Position numbers and translations under genes: made by a program
The notes under the pieces: model-generated
The model's database searches: none
Told to the model about the DNA's origin: nothing
The model's input: the letters and a program-made list of their open reading frames with translations, nothing else
Origin: Arsenophonus sp048493715
GTDB taxonomy: Bacteria; Pseudomonadota; Gammaproteobacteria; Enterobacterales; Enterobacteriaceae
Assembly (NCBI GenBank): GCA_048493715.1
Contig: JBGDCZ010000011.1
Coordinates: 1 to 64,000 of the forward strand
Direction of reading: 5' to 3'
DNA length: 64,000 nucleotides
In this document: positions 1 through 8,740 of the stretch, piece after piece
How positions within the stretch are numbered: position 1 is the stretch's first letter
Layout: each line of letters starts with the position of its first letter

Positions 1-55
1 ATAATAAATAATAAATAATAAATAATAAATAATAAATAATAAATAATAAATAATA
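1..55. repeat. Heptanucleotide tandem repeat (ATAATAA)n
   Basis: Seven exact 7-bp ATAATAA units followed by a partial unit fill the left edge, and the array may continue outside the window. It lies about 110 bp upstream of the mntP riboswitch. Slipped-strand mispairing is the likely origin. No gene overlaps it. Confidence 0.9.
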
Positions 56-164
56 TTGTTAATTATTTTATATACTTAATCAATAATTATTATTATTTTT
101 ATTAAATAAGATATATTTTTATAAATTAATAACTAATTGCCTTTTATTATTTTTATGATATCTT

Positions 165-363
165 TCGCTATAAGTCATTGTGGAGTATCCTGTTCTAAAT
201 AAGATCGTTAATTAGATATTTATTTAGAAAATTCATGTCAACATACTTGTTAATAATAACATAGCATGAATACCAGATACGGTTGGCAAGACCATAGACA
301 TATTTTTACTTAAGGTTGGAGGTAAAAATATGTGTATGGATAACTATCCAACCGAGGCGCTTG
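165..363 (+). promoter_or_regulatory. yybP-ykoY manganese riboswitch of mntP
   Basis: The leader of mntP carries the landmarks of the yybP-ykoY Mn2+ aptamer. The GGAGTA block is near 182-187 and the GTTGGCAAGACCA block near 282-294. A final helix pairs GGTTGG (314-319) with CCAACC (348-353) and is followed at once by GAGGC (354-358). In the family, Mn2+ binding between the two loop regions raises expression of manganese exporters. Here GAGG is also the only Shine-Dalgarno-like sequence before the gene, so the aptamer end and the ribosome-binding site coincide. The identification rests on motif recognition and synteny with mntP; a covariance search would settle it. Confidence 0.8.
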
Positions 364-924
364 ATAAGCCTTTATGCGACCTTAGTTTTATCTCTCGCAT
401 TATCCATGGATGCTTTTGCTGCCTCTATTTGTAAAGATACTACACTACTTAATTCTTCCTTACGAGAAACAATTAGAACTGGATTTATCTTTGGCATTAT
501 TGAAGCTATAACACCGATTGTTAGCTGGAGTTTAGAGTTATTAGCCAGTCAATATGTCATAAAGTGGAACCATTGGATAGCTTTTAGCCTATTATTAATA
601 TTAGACGTCAGAATGATACATCAAAGTTATCAACACGCAAAAAATAATAACAATTTATCTATTCATCACCACAATTCTTTAACTATTATTATTCCCGCCT
701 TAGCAACCAGTCTGAATGCAATGGCTATTGGTGTTAGTTTAGCCCTTTTGAAAATTAATATTATCCATACAACTATTACAATTGGACTAATGACCACAAT
801 TATGGCAACACTTGGTATATTATTAGGACGTTATATTGGCCCATTGTTAGGTAAAAAAGCCCATATGATTGACGGCATTATTCTAATTATTATTGGATTT
901 AGTATAATTTATGAACATATTTAA
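361..924 (+). CDS. mntP: Manganese efflux pump MntP (start codon abnormal)
   Basis: MntP (YebN) is a six-helix inner-membrane exporter that removes excess Mn2+. The protein of about 187 residues matches the E. coli length of 188 and keeps the first-helix MDAFAAS motif and a GKKA motif near the end. Two oddities stand out. Alignment puts the initiator at ATA (364-366), or at the preceding TTG (361); the nearest in-frame ATG (406) lies inside helix 1. The second conserved acidic motif, ATSLDAMA in E. coli, reads ATSLNAMA, so an aspartate important for transport is asparagine. The start was placed at TTG 361, behind GAGG (354-357), but spacing fits ATA 364 better. The gene may be weakly expressed or dead. 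The reading frame is otherwise open. Confidence 0.75.
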   Translation: MISLYATLVLSLALSMDAFAASICKDTTLLNSSLRETIRTGFIFGIIEAITPIVSWSLELLASQYVIKWNHWIAFSLLLILDVRMIHQSYQHAKNNNNLSIHHHNSLTIIIPALATSLNAMAIGVSLALLKINIIHTTITIGLMTTIMATLGILLGRYIGPLLGKKAHMIDGIILIIIGFSIIYEHI

Positions 925-1272
925 CTTATCAAATGATAAGACCATTGCTATATTTTTAAATTTTTTGCTGTATGCTAAAATAACTAGAAATAAATAATAA
1001 ACATTAATAATTTTTATCATTACTAACAAAATTATTAACTGTAAATCTTCTAGCAAATAGTATGTATTAACAAAATAATAATCTATTTAATTGATTTCAT
1101 GATTTCTAAATAAAACACTATATATTATAGATTAATGATAATATTTATAATCAATTACAAATGGCATTTTTTGCCTATTTATAAATATCAAAAATCATAA
1201 AATAGAACTTATAAAATATATGAATGATTCTTTACTGTTAGGCTATTTACCCACATATTGTAGAAGGTGAAC
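925..1272. other. Intergenic region, no gene seen
   Basis: About 350 bp of AT-rich DNA between mntP and the AraC-type regulator. An imperfect inverted repeat (AAATGGCA with TGCCTATTT, near 1159-1180) is the only structure I see. The promoter of the downstream regulator must lie here, but I cannot place it with confidence. Confidence 0.6.
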
Positions 1273-1629
1273 ATGTCGGAAAATGTAATCAATGATATTG
1301 TTAGTTGGTTAGAAAGCCAATTACAACGAAATGAAGGCATTAAGATTGATACCATTGCAAATAAAAGTGGTTATTCTAAATGGCATTTACAACGGATCTT
1401 TAAACAATTAAAAGGTTGCACACTAGGTGAATATGTTCGTAAACGTCGATTACTTGAAGCGGCTAGGTTATTACGGGAAGATAAATTTTCTATTCTAGAT
1501 ATAGCTCTACAATACGGCTTTAGTTCTCAAGCAACATTTACCCGCACTTTTAAAAAACATTTTAATACTACACCGGCCAAATTTCGCCAAAATGGGCAAT
1601 TACCCGATTTTAATCAGTTTATGGACTAA
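1273..1629 (+). CDS. MarA/SoxS/RamA-type AraC-family regulator
   Basis: A 118-residue single-domain AraC/XylS regulator made of two helix-turn-helix motifs with no ligand-binding domain, the architecture of MarA, SoxS, RamA and Proteus PqrA. Visible signatures are SKWHLQRIFK in the first recognition helix and DIALQYGFSSQATFTRTFKK in the second. Such proteins activate efflux, porin-control and oxidative-stress genes as monomers at marbox sites. ATG 1273 was chosen over an in-frame GTG two codons upstream because AAGG at 1264-1267 is well spaced from it. The gene stands alone between mntP and dead lplA. Which MarA paralogue it represents cannot be told from sequence alone. Confidence 0.85.
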   Translation: MSENVINDIVSWLESQLQRNEGIKIDTIANKSGYSKWHLQRIFKQLKGCTLGEYVRKRRLLEAARLLREDKFSILDIALQYGFSSQATFTRTFKKHFNTTPAKFRQNGQLPDFNQFMD

Positions 1630-1757
1630 CCTGTAATAACTATTAACTTTAAATACCAAATCTATGTCAGTCTAAATACTGGCTTTGAAGGCGATAAAAT
1701 TTTGATTGAATATTTATCTAGCACTTAACCAATGCTAATAACTAAAAATTATTTAGT

Positions 1758-2763
1758 TCAGGCCATTTTATTAACTAACCAATTTTCTAATTGTGTAAGC
1801 TGCTCATGAAAATTTGGATATTGAACTATAATCTCAGCAATTATCATCTTAATTGTGACTAGTTGATACTTTTCTCCAACCAACTTTTGACTAAACAGCT
1901 CCAATGGCGCAGGATCTAAACTATCCGTATAAATTTTGCCAGCCGAAATTTTGCCTTTATCAATATCAAAATAAAGTTCTACTCCTCCCCAAACAAATCG
2001 ACTCTCTAGGATATGACTAAAAGCTAGCACGTGACCAAAATTCCATTCCCTGCTATATTTTAGCATAAATATCTATAAAACATGGAAAATATGGCAAGTT
2101 ATTCGGTGAAATGATTTCTGGTTGCACCACTTCACCATAATATTTTAAAAAATTACTGACTAATACCTTACAAACCCTTTTTCATGGGTAATATGCGCAT
2201 CAATTTCTGCTAAATTCATTACCCTAGAACGTACTGATATAATGCATTTGCTAATTAATTTTTTCGGATCCCGATTTAAATAACTCGCCAAACGGTTTAA
2301 ATCTGTATTTATTAGCAGGGTGTCATGATGAAAACCTCGATCATGAGTTTGAAAATATGCTGATCCGGAAATTTTACGCTCTCCTTGGGTTGAATGAATA
2401 ACTAAGTCATTTCTACCAGAAACTTGTGTATTAACTCCAAGCTCTGCCAGTACTGCAATAATACTTTGTGTTGAAATGGTTTTATCATAAGCGGGTTTAC
2501 CCGCCATAAAGGTAAAACAAGTGTTTCCCAGATCATGAAAAACTGTACCATCTCCACTATGGCGGCGGGCTTAATTTAACACTATCTTGTGCCATTTTTC
2601 GGGGATTACACTCTTTCCATGGATTTTGCGCTCTACCGATAACAACCGCGCCAAAGAAATATAACTCGCTGTTGAACTGACATTTCGCGAAAAATAGCCT
2701 CTTCAACCGTAAATTAAACCAAGCATCAAATGATTCAGAAATAAAAAGACGTATTGAAGCCAT
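1758..2763 (-). pseudogene. lplA: Lipoate-protein ligase A pseudogene
   Basis: LplA attaches scavenged lipoate to the E2 and H subunits of 2-oxo acid dehydrogenases and the glycine cleavage system. Nearly the whole of the E. coli protein can be followed here but only by switching frame. The N-terminus (MASIRLFISESFDAWFNL), the VVIGRAQNPWKECN segment, the SGRNDLV and RGFHHDTLL catalytic-domain motifs and the EWNFG to C-terminal part lie in different frames. At least three frameshifts separate them, and a short deletion has removed residues before VVIGRAQ. No open frame exceeds about 40 percent of the gene. The cell would then depend on LipB/LipA synthesis. Confidence 0.92.
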
Positions 2764-2820
2764 AAAAATTGGGTTAACCTAAATTCATTTTACGCTAGCA
2801 AAGAGCAGAAATTATTATAA

Positions 2821-3303
2821 TTAAATACGACGCGCCTGCCAAAAAACCTTGCGCCAGTAAATATTATTAAGTGAAGAGCGAATAACCCCTTTACTTGTTG
2901 ATGCATGAATAAAAGTATTATCTGTATCATAAATCCCAACATGTAAACCATTTTCACCTGAACCAGTTTTAAAAAAAACCAAATCGCCTGGCATAAGATC
3001 TTTGATATCAATACGGGTACCATAAGTTGTTTGAGCTATGGTGGTACGCGGTAATTGAATCGCAAAACGGTCACTAAAAGTCCGATAAACAAATCCTGAA
3101 CAATCAATACCACTTGCTTCTAAACCACCATAACGGTATGGCGTACCATGCCATTGTATTAGCTGTTCCTTAAGTTGAGCGATAGTCATAATAGGATCAG
3201 AAAGTTCGGTTTTTAACGGTGGGGCTGGTCGGTTTACTGTAGAGGAGCAACCTATTAAAATTAAGTAGAATAAAAAAAGCAGGTGTTTAATTCTTATTTG
3301 CAT
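2821..3303 (-). CDS. nlpC: NlpC/P60 family lipoprotein endopeptidase
   Basis: A 160-residue homologue of E. coli NlpC (154). A short signal sequence ends in a lipobox with the lipidated cysteine at residue 19 (LIGC). The NlpC/P60 domain follows, with catalytic Cys68 in the motif DCSGFVYRTF, His121 in NGLHVGIYD and a third polar residue His133 in FIHASTSKG. Family members cleave D-gamma-glutamyl-diaminopimelate bonds in peptidoglycan stems, so it probably acts in the periplasm on an outer-membrane anchor. It sits just downstream of arnF in the same orientation, separated by about 150 bp. In E. coli it follows the btu genes, which are absent here. Confidence 0.92.
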   Translation of the reverse strand: MQIRIKHLLFLFYLILIGCSSTVNRPAPPLKTELSDPIMTIAQLKEQLIQWHGTPYRYGGLEASGIDCSGFVYRTFSDRFAIQLPRTTIAQTTYGTRIDIKDLMPGDLVFFKTGSGENGLHVGIYDTDNTFIHASTSKGVIRSSLNNIYWRKVFWQARRI

Positions 3304-3454
3304 AAAGCACCTTAATCGCCTAACAGCAATAACAAAATGACTTTAATCTATAATTAATAAAATAACAAATGCTTATTAATGCGTAACTTTTACTTGTATT
3401 AACTAAACCTTATTTGTAACAAAATAACTATTATGCTCACGCTGTTTGATTTTA

Positions 3455-3844
3455 TTAACGTCTTACTTCAGGCTGAGAAATTAACCAAATACCGAACAAA
3501 ATAAATACTACACCCACAAATTTAATCAAGGTCGCCGATTCATTAAACCAAGGCAGAGTGACTGCTAATAAATAAACTAAAACATAACTTAAGCTAATCA
3601 GTGGATACACTTTACTTAATGCTAAAAACCTTAAAGCAAATAGCCAACAAACCATAGAAAAAAAGTAACCAATTAAACCGACCAAAATTAAGCCAAATGC
3701 TTGACCGTTTTCAAATAACCAATTAACATCTACCCATTGATCACTCAATTTAAACTCAGGCAATATCATTACCCCCGCCTTTAAACAAAGCTGAGCTAAG
3801 GCGATCAATATTACACTTCCAATACCCCAAAAATAACCTTTCAT
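3455..3844 (-). CDS. arnF: Undecaprenyl-phosphate-L-Ara4N flippase subunit ArnF
   Basis: A 129-residue SMR-like membrane protein with four predicted helices. With ArnE it is thought to flip undecaprenyl-phosphate-L-Ara4N to the periplasmic face. The start ATG (3842-3844) was preferred over an upstream in-frame codon because it matches the ArnF N-terminus (MKGYFWG) and overlaps the arnE stop as ATGA, a sign of translational coupling. It is the last gene of the arn operon. The motif LALSKVYPLISLSYVLVYL is typical of the family. Confidence 0.9.
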   Translation of the reverse strand: MKGYFWGIGSVILIALAQLCLKAGVMILPEFKLSDQWVDVNWLFENGQAFGLILVGLIGYFFSMVCWLFALRFLALSKVYPLISLSYVLVYLLAVTLPWFNESATLIKFVGVVFILFGIWLISQPEVRR

Positions 3845-4179
3845 ATATTTAATAAAATAATACCAAACACGATGATAAATACGCCTAGCCAATGTTTCAT
3901 ACTTATCTTTTCTTGATAGATAAAATATCCAATTAGGGTAACAATAACGAAGTTAATACTTAACATCGGATAAGCAATACTAAGCGGTAAAAGTTGTAAT
4001 AATTTAAGCCAAAATAGCATCGCTAGCGCAAGCAGAATAATCGCAAAAATAAGCCATTTAATGGCTAAACTATTCTTTTGAGGCAAACCACTTTGCCAAT
4101 AGATAACTACTTGCTTTTGACAAACCTGTCCAAAGCAAGTTAACAGGCTTACAAATATTAATAATAAAAAATGTGTCAT
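3841..4179 (-). CDS. arnE: Undecaprenyl-phosphate-L-Ara4N flippase subunit ArnE
   Basis: A 112-residue small multidrug-resistance-type membrane protein with four hydrophobic segments. It partners ArnF in moving the lipid-linked aminoarabinose across the inner membrane. The E. coli protein is 111 residues long. The start overlaps the stop of arnT by 4 nt and its own stop overlaps the arnF start by 4 nt, so the three are translated as a coupled set. The segment LSIAYPMLSINFV resembles the SMR signature. The frame is intact. Confidence 0.92.
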   Translation of the reverse strand: MTHFLLLIFVSLLTCFGQVCQKQVVIYWQSGLPQKNSLAIKWLIFAIILLALAMLFWLKLLQLLPLSIAYPMLSINFVIVTLIGYFIYQEKISMKHWLGVFIIVFGIILLNI

Positions 4180-5840
4180 GGTTGCTGATAATAAGTCATT
4201 ATTGCCATTCGGGTATTGCGAATGACATCATTAGGCTTAGGAATACCTTCAGGAAGGCCCTCATTTCTACGTAATAAAAGTACCACTGAAATTTGTCCCT
4301 CTTTACGCGCATGGCTAAGCCATTTAGTAAAATTCTGTTGTTTGATTAAACGAAATTGGCTATCAGGATAAGCCAAACCATATCTTAGCTCACCTGATCT
4401 TTCATATAAATAAATATTACCTCGCTTTAACTCCCACGCCAAACCTGCAGCTAGCCCAACATTGTCTGCTAGTACAAATTTACTTTTTGCCAGTAAGGAT
4501 ATATTTTGTCGAATTAAGTGCTGCGGTAATTTAGAATCTATGGTGTCTTGCGGCAGTATATTACTTATTGATAAACTTAAGGCTAAAGAACATACTGCCC
4601 CCCACAACCAATATCTAGCATTGGATACTAGACTAAAATAACCAATAATTACCCAAATAGAAAAAACAGTTATACCTAAGGCTAGCTTGGGCCATTCTGT
4701 TGGTGTATACAGAGGATGCTCAACAAATAATTCCATCACAACCAATGCAATAATCGCTAATATACCAAAAGCAACATTGGTAAATCCGTTAAATTTAAGC
4801 GGTGCTAAATTATTATTTTTAATACAATCAATCGCGTATTTCCCCTTCATTAATGCAAGTGGTGCCATCACTGGCAACATATAAGTCAGAAGCTTACCTT
4901 TAGCAATACTAAAAAATAGCAAAGGTACAACAAACCAACAAAGTAGAAAAAACATCTCCGGGTTAATTTTTCGTTGCTGCCAGCTCTTAAATAATGTGCC
5001 AGGTAAAAGTCCTAGCCATGGTATAACACCAACTAAAATGATCGGAATATAAAACCAAAAAGGCGCTTTATGTTGAGCATCTTCGGATGAAAAACGCTGA
5101 ATATGTTCTACCCAGAAAAAATAATGCCAATAATCGGGTTCATATTTATTGATAGCTAATGCCCAGGGAAGGCTTATTAATGCCGCACTAGCTATCGCTA
5201 TCCCACCAAATTTAAGCATCTCAATAAAACGTTTTTGATAAAGCATGATGGGTAGCATGACGATAACCGGAATAGCTAAAGCTAAAAAACCTTTGGTCAT
5301 AAAGGCCATACCACAGGTAAGCCCCATAACTGCCCAGGCAAGTAACTTTGCCGACAGGCTTGACGCTTTTAATAACCAAAAACAGCATAGCATACAAGCA
5401 GTAAGCCACATTGTTAACATAGGATCGAGTACGCTATAAGTGCCAACAGCAAATACCAAAAACATCGAAACATACATTAAGGTAGCAACAAGCGCGACAT
5501 TTCGATTACACCACATTATCATTGCCAGCCAATAGATTAACCCAGCACTGATCATAGTTGAAAACACAGCGTCAAAACGGACAGCAAAATTAGTATCACC
5601 AAATATCATTTGACTGATATTATTTATCCAATATCCGGCCACTGGCTTTTCAAAATAGCGAATATTAAGCAAATAAGGGACAATCCAATCGCCTCTTTGC
5701 AACATTTCTCGACTAATTTCTGCGTAACGCGTTTCATCCGGCTGCCACAGTAATCGACCATTCAACGGTACTAAATAAGTAAAAATAAAAAAAAGTGCCA
5801 ATAAAAAAGCACCTGTTTTCTGTAACTGTTTAGTTAACAT
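4176..5840 (-). CDS. arnT: Lipid A aminoarabinose transferase ArnT
   Basis: A 554-residue integral membrane glycosyltransferase (GT83, related to protein mannosyltransferases). It transfers L-Ara4N from undecaprenyl phosphate to lipid A phosphates on the periplasmic face, lowering affinity for polymyxin and cationic host peptides. The first periplasmic loop keeps the functional motif PDETRYAEISREM, and the YFEKPVAGYWIN motif follows. About a dozen hydrophobic helices and a soluble C-terminal part are visible. ATG 5840 was chosen rather than a TTG one codon earlier. It starts 6 nt after the arnD stop and overlaps arnE by 4 nt. E. coli ArnT is 550 residues, so it is full length. Confidence 0.95.
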   Translation of the reverse strand: MLTKQLQKTGAFLLALFFIFTYLVPLNGRLLWQPDETRYAEISREMLQRGDWIVPYLLNIRYFEKPVAGYWINNISQMIFGDTNFAVRFDAVFSTMISAGLIYWLAMIMWCNRNVALVATLMYVSMFLVFAVGTYSVLDPMLTMWLTACMLCCFWLLKASSLSAKLLAWAVMGLTCGMAFMTKGFLALAIPVIVMLPIMLYQKRFIEMLKFGGIAIASAALISLPWALAINKYEPDYWHYFFWVEHIQRFSSEDAQHKAPFWFYIPIILVGVIPWLGLLPGTLFKSWQQRKINPEMFFLLCWFVVPLLFFSIAKGKLLTYMLPVMAPLALMKGKYAIDCIKNNNLAPLKFNGFTNVAFGILAIIALVVMELFVEHPLYTPTEWPKLALGITVFSIWVIIGYFSLVSNARYWLWGAVCSLALSLSISNILPQDTIDSKLPQHLIRQNISLLAKSKFVLADNVGLAAGLAWELKRGNIYLYERSGELRYGLAYPDSQFRLIKQQNFTKWLSHARKEGQISVVLLLRRNEGLPEGIPKPNDVIRNTRMAIMTYYQQP

Positions 5841-5846
5841 CAAACA

Positions 5847-6740
5847 CTATACCTCGCGTTGACACCCTAACCAACCTTCACGTCCTGGAAAAGATGAACG
5901 AACAATTTTTCCTTTTGGTAAAGAATCTATATCATCTGGTATTAATTCACGCAAGGTACAAAATACCATTTTTTCCGCAACCGTTTTTTCTAATAAGCAG
6001 TCAAATTTTGTCGATTTAGACATTCCTTCTACTTCCGCATGAATGGTATAAACAGAAGTTCCTGTATCTTCCCGCATCGCTTTAATAATAAAATTATTAA
6101 AATTTTCATCTTTAACTAAACTACCAACCACTTCATCATAAGTCGGTAGTGTCACTGGAATTTGAACGGTACCAATTGAACCATCAGCTAAAATAGGACG
6201 AAATGGATGTGTACCTCGACAATCACTATTGTAGTCAAATTTAAAATTTTCTTTGGCCGTTAATACCCGTTCATCGGCTCGCCAACCAGCCGCTGCTGAA
6301 CATTTTACTGTAGCGCTCGTTACTGCCTCTAGCCCATCCACACCTAATTTAATTTGTTCAACCAATTTAGTTCTAGGCCATCTAGCTACATTAGCTTGCC
6401 AGCCTTGATGATCCCACGCATGTAGCCCTACTTCATGACCTTCATCCATCGTTTGTTTCATTAAGTAGCCTAAATCATTGGCAATTTTTTTACCTGACCA
6501 AGCCGTACCAGCCAATAAAATGTTCCAACCATAAAGTGATGTTGCATTCGATCTTAACATTTTCCATAAAAATTTAGGTCGAAACAGGCGCCATAAATGG
6601 CGCCCCATATTATCTGGACCCACACTGAAGAAAAAACTGGCTCGAATTTGATATTTAGCGAGCACTCTAAGTAACTGTGGCACACCTTCTTTTGTACCTT
6701 GATAAGTATCGACATCAATTCTTAAGCCAATTTTCTTCAT
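5847..6740 (-). CDS. arnD: 4-deoxy-4-formamido-L-arabinose-phosphoundecaprenol deformylase ArnD
   Basis: A 297-residue polysaccharide-deacetylase-fold enzyme that removes the formyl group from undecaprenyl-phosphate-L-Ara4FN. This makes the pathway irreversible before export. The N-terminal RIDVDT motif supplies a metal-binding aspartate, and GLHAWDHQ supplies the histidines of the metal site. The late CSAAAGWRADERVL segment matches the family. The ATG shares its A with the arnA stop (TAATG), and arnT follows after 6 nt. Length agrees with the E. coli enzyme (296). Confidence 0.95.
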   Translation of the reverse strand: MKKIGLRIDVDTYQGTKEGVPQLLRVLAKYQIRASFFFSVGPDNMGRHLWRLFRPKFLWKMLRSNATSLYGWNILLAGTAWSGKKIANDLGYLMKQTMDEGHEVGLHAWDHQGWQANVARWPRTKLVEQIKLGVDGLEAVTSATVKCSAAAGWRADERVLTAKENFKFDYNSDCRGTHPFRPILADGSIGTVQIPVTLPTYDEVVGSLVKDENFNNFIIKAMREDTGTSVYTIHAEVEGMSKSTKFDCLLEKTVAEKMVFCTLRELIPDDIDSLPKGKIVRSSFPGREGWLGCQREV

Positions 6741-8740
6741 TATTTTTTACCTAACTCTTCCGCAGCCGCGTGCAAAAAGAAATCTAAAGTTTCATCAATA
6801 GTTTGCTTCATATCAATAGTTGGTTGCCAATCGAGTAAGCGACGCGCATTTTCAATGCTCGGTCTACGATGCTCAACATCTTGGTATCCCTTACCATAAT
6901 AGCTACTACTTTCAATTTTTTTGAGGCCAGCGAACGGAGGAAAGAGTTTACGTAACGGATGTTTTTCAAAACTATCAAGTAGCATATCAGCTAATTGAGC
7001 AATGCTTGCCTCATTGGTCGGATTACCAATATTGATAATTTGCCCATCACATTTTTTATCTTTATTTTCAATAATGCGGAATAATGCTTCAATACCATCT
7101 TTAATATCAGTGAAGCAACGCTTTTGAGAGCCTCCATCAACTAATTTTATTGGTGAACCTTCAACCAAATTTAAAATTAATTGAGTTATCGCTCGCGAGC
7201 TACCGATACGAGCTGAATGCAAACTATCAAGACGTGGCCCCATCCAATTAAAAGGCCTGAATAGAGTAAATTCCAGCCCCTCTTTGACACCATAAGCCCA
7301 GATAACGCGATCTAATAGCTGTTTAGAAACAGAATAAATCCAACGCTGTTTGTTAATTGGACCAACAATTAAACGAGAGGTATCTTCATCAAACTGTTTA
7401 TCATCACACATCCCATAAACTTCAGAAGTTGATGGGAAAATAATACGTTTATTATATTTTACACAATAACGAACTATTTTTAAGTTTTCTTCAAAATCCA
7501 GTTCAAAAACTCTTAATGGATTGCGGGTATATTCAATAGGTGTTGCAATGGCAACGAGCGGCAAAATGATGTCGCATTTTTTAATATGATATTCAATCCA
7601 TTCAGTATGAATACTGATATCACCTTCAACAAAATGGAAACGTTGATCATCACCAAAACGGGAATCATTAATAAAGCATGAGACAGCAGAAGAACTAATA
7701 TCCAAACCATAAATATCATAGTGGCCATCAGCTAACAAACGTTCAGTTAAATGGTTACCAATAAAACCGTTTACACCTAAAATCAAGATACGTTTACGGC
7801 GTTTTATCTGGGCCATTGGTTTAGCTCCAACCCGCACACCGGTTACAATTCCCATTTCAGTCGCCAAACGCGATCCTTCGATATATAATCCAGAACCACA
7901 CTGACCGGTTAGTACCTCAAGTACACCTTGACCACAAGCGATTTGCAACGGATCGCTAGAAATGACTGTACCGGGTAAATTATCATGCGATTTTTCCAAC
8001 ACGCACGCACGCCAGATAATCATTTTGCTCTCAGCTAAATAGGTAAAGGCACCCGGATATGGCTCTGTTACTGCACGAATTAGATTATTCACTTCGGTAG
8101 CTGATTTAGACCAATCAATCAAACCATCTTCAGCCCGACGACGACCAAAATAAGTTGCTTGACTCTCATCTTGTGGTGTTGCTGAATAATCACTCATTTT
8201 AATTAATGGTAATGTATCATCCAAAAGTTGTTCAGCAGCCTGACGAATTTTCTCATGTAACATCAATGCAGTATCTATTGCATCAATCGACACTTTCCGC
8301 TGTGCGATAATATCACCGCCATCCGCTTTGGCTATCATCTTATGTAACGTAACACCAGTCTCTGTTTCACCATTCAAAATAGCCCAATTAATCGGCACTC
8401 GACCACGATATTTAGGCAGTAAAGAACCATGTAGGTTGAAAGCACCTTTAAGGGCTAAAGCCAATAATTGTTTGCTAAGCATGTGGCGATAGTAAAAAGA
8501 GAAAATAACATCAGGTTGCATTTCCTGAATACGCTCAATCCAAAGCGAATGATTAACATTCTCTGGCGCAAATACAGGCAGCCCCATCTCTGCCCCCAAG
8601 CGAGCAACTGAAGAAAAGAAATGATTCTCTTTTTGATCATCTGTATGTGTAAAAACAGCCTGAATTTCAAAGCCCGCCTTCTGTAACGCCTTTAATCCCA
8701 CACAACCAATATCATGGTAAGCAAAAACAATAGCTTTCAT
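6740..8740 (-). CDS. arnA: Bifunctional UDP-GlcA decarboxylase / UDP-L-Ara4N formyltransferase ArnA
   Basis: A 666-residue two-domain enzyme (E. coli 660). Residues 1 to about 300 form the N10-formyl-THF-dependent formyltransferase, with the catalytic Asn-His in NLHGSLLPKYRG and the aspartate in KADGGDIIAQ. Residues from about 315 form an NAD-dependent short-chain dehydrogenase-like decarboxylase, with the GVNGFIGNHL nucleotide motif, STSEVYG and the YSVSKQLLDRV active-site segment. It makes UDP-Ara4O from UDP-glucuronate and later formylates UDP-L-Ara4N. One-nucleotide TAATG overlaps link it to arnC upstream and arnD downstream. The folate cofactor connects it to folE in this window only in a general way. 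Confidence 0.96.
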   Translation of the reverse strand: MKAIVFAYHDIGCVGLKALQKAGFEIQAVFTHTDDQKENHFFSSVARLGAEMGLPVFAPENVNHSLWIERIQEMQPDVIFSFYYRHMLSKQLLALALKGAFNLHGSLLPKYRGRVPINWAILNGETETGVTLHKMIAKADGGDIIAQRKVSIDAIDTALMLHEKIRQAAEQLLDDTLPLIKMSDYSATPQDESQATYFGRRRAEDGLIDWSKSATEVNNLIRAVTEPYPGAFTYLAESKMIIWRACVLEKSHDNLPGTVISSDPLQIACGQGVLEVLTGQCGSGLYIEGSRLATEMGIVTGVRVGAKPMAQIKRRKRILILGVNGFIGNHLTERLLADGHYDIYGLDISSSAVSCFINDSRFGDDQRFHFVEGDISIHTEWIEYHIKKCDIILPLVAIATPIEYTRNPLRVFELDFEENLKIVRYCVKYNKRIIFPSTSEVYGMCDDKQFDEDTSRLIVGPINKQRWIYSVSKQLLDRVIWAYGVKEGLEFTLFRPFNWMGPRLDSLHSARIGSSRAITQLILNLVEGSPIKLVDGGSQKRCFTDIKDGIEALFRIIENKDKKCDGQIINIGNPTNEASIAQLADMLLDSFEKHPLRKLFPPFAGLKKIESSSYYGKGYQDVEHRRPSIENARRLLDWQPTIDMKQTIDETLDFFLHAAAEELGKK

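Noticed and set aside
1..55. Left-edge AT repeat as replication-origin DnaA/AT-rich element
   Set aside because: No DnaA boxes or oriC-linked genes (dnaA, gidA, mioC) nearby; a plain microsatellite explains it.
4687..4884. Open frames antisense to arnT, pheT, thrS, gnd, yegH and similar genes
   Set aside because: They lie inside well-conserved genes on the other strand and show no family similarity.
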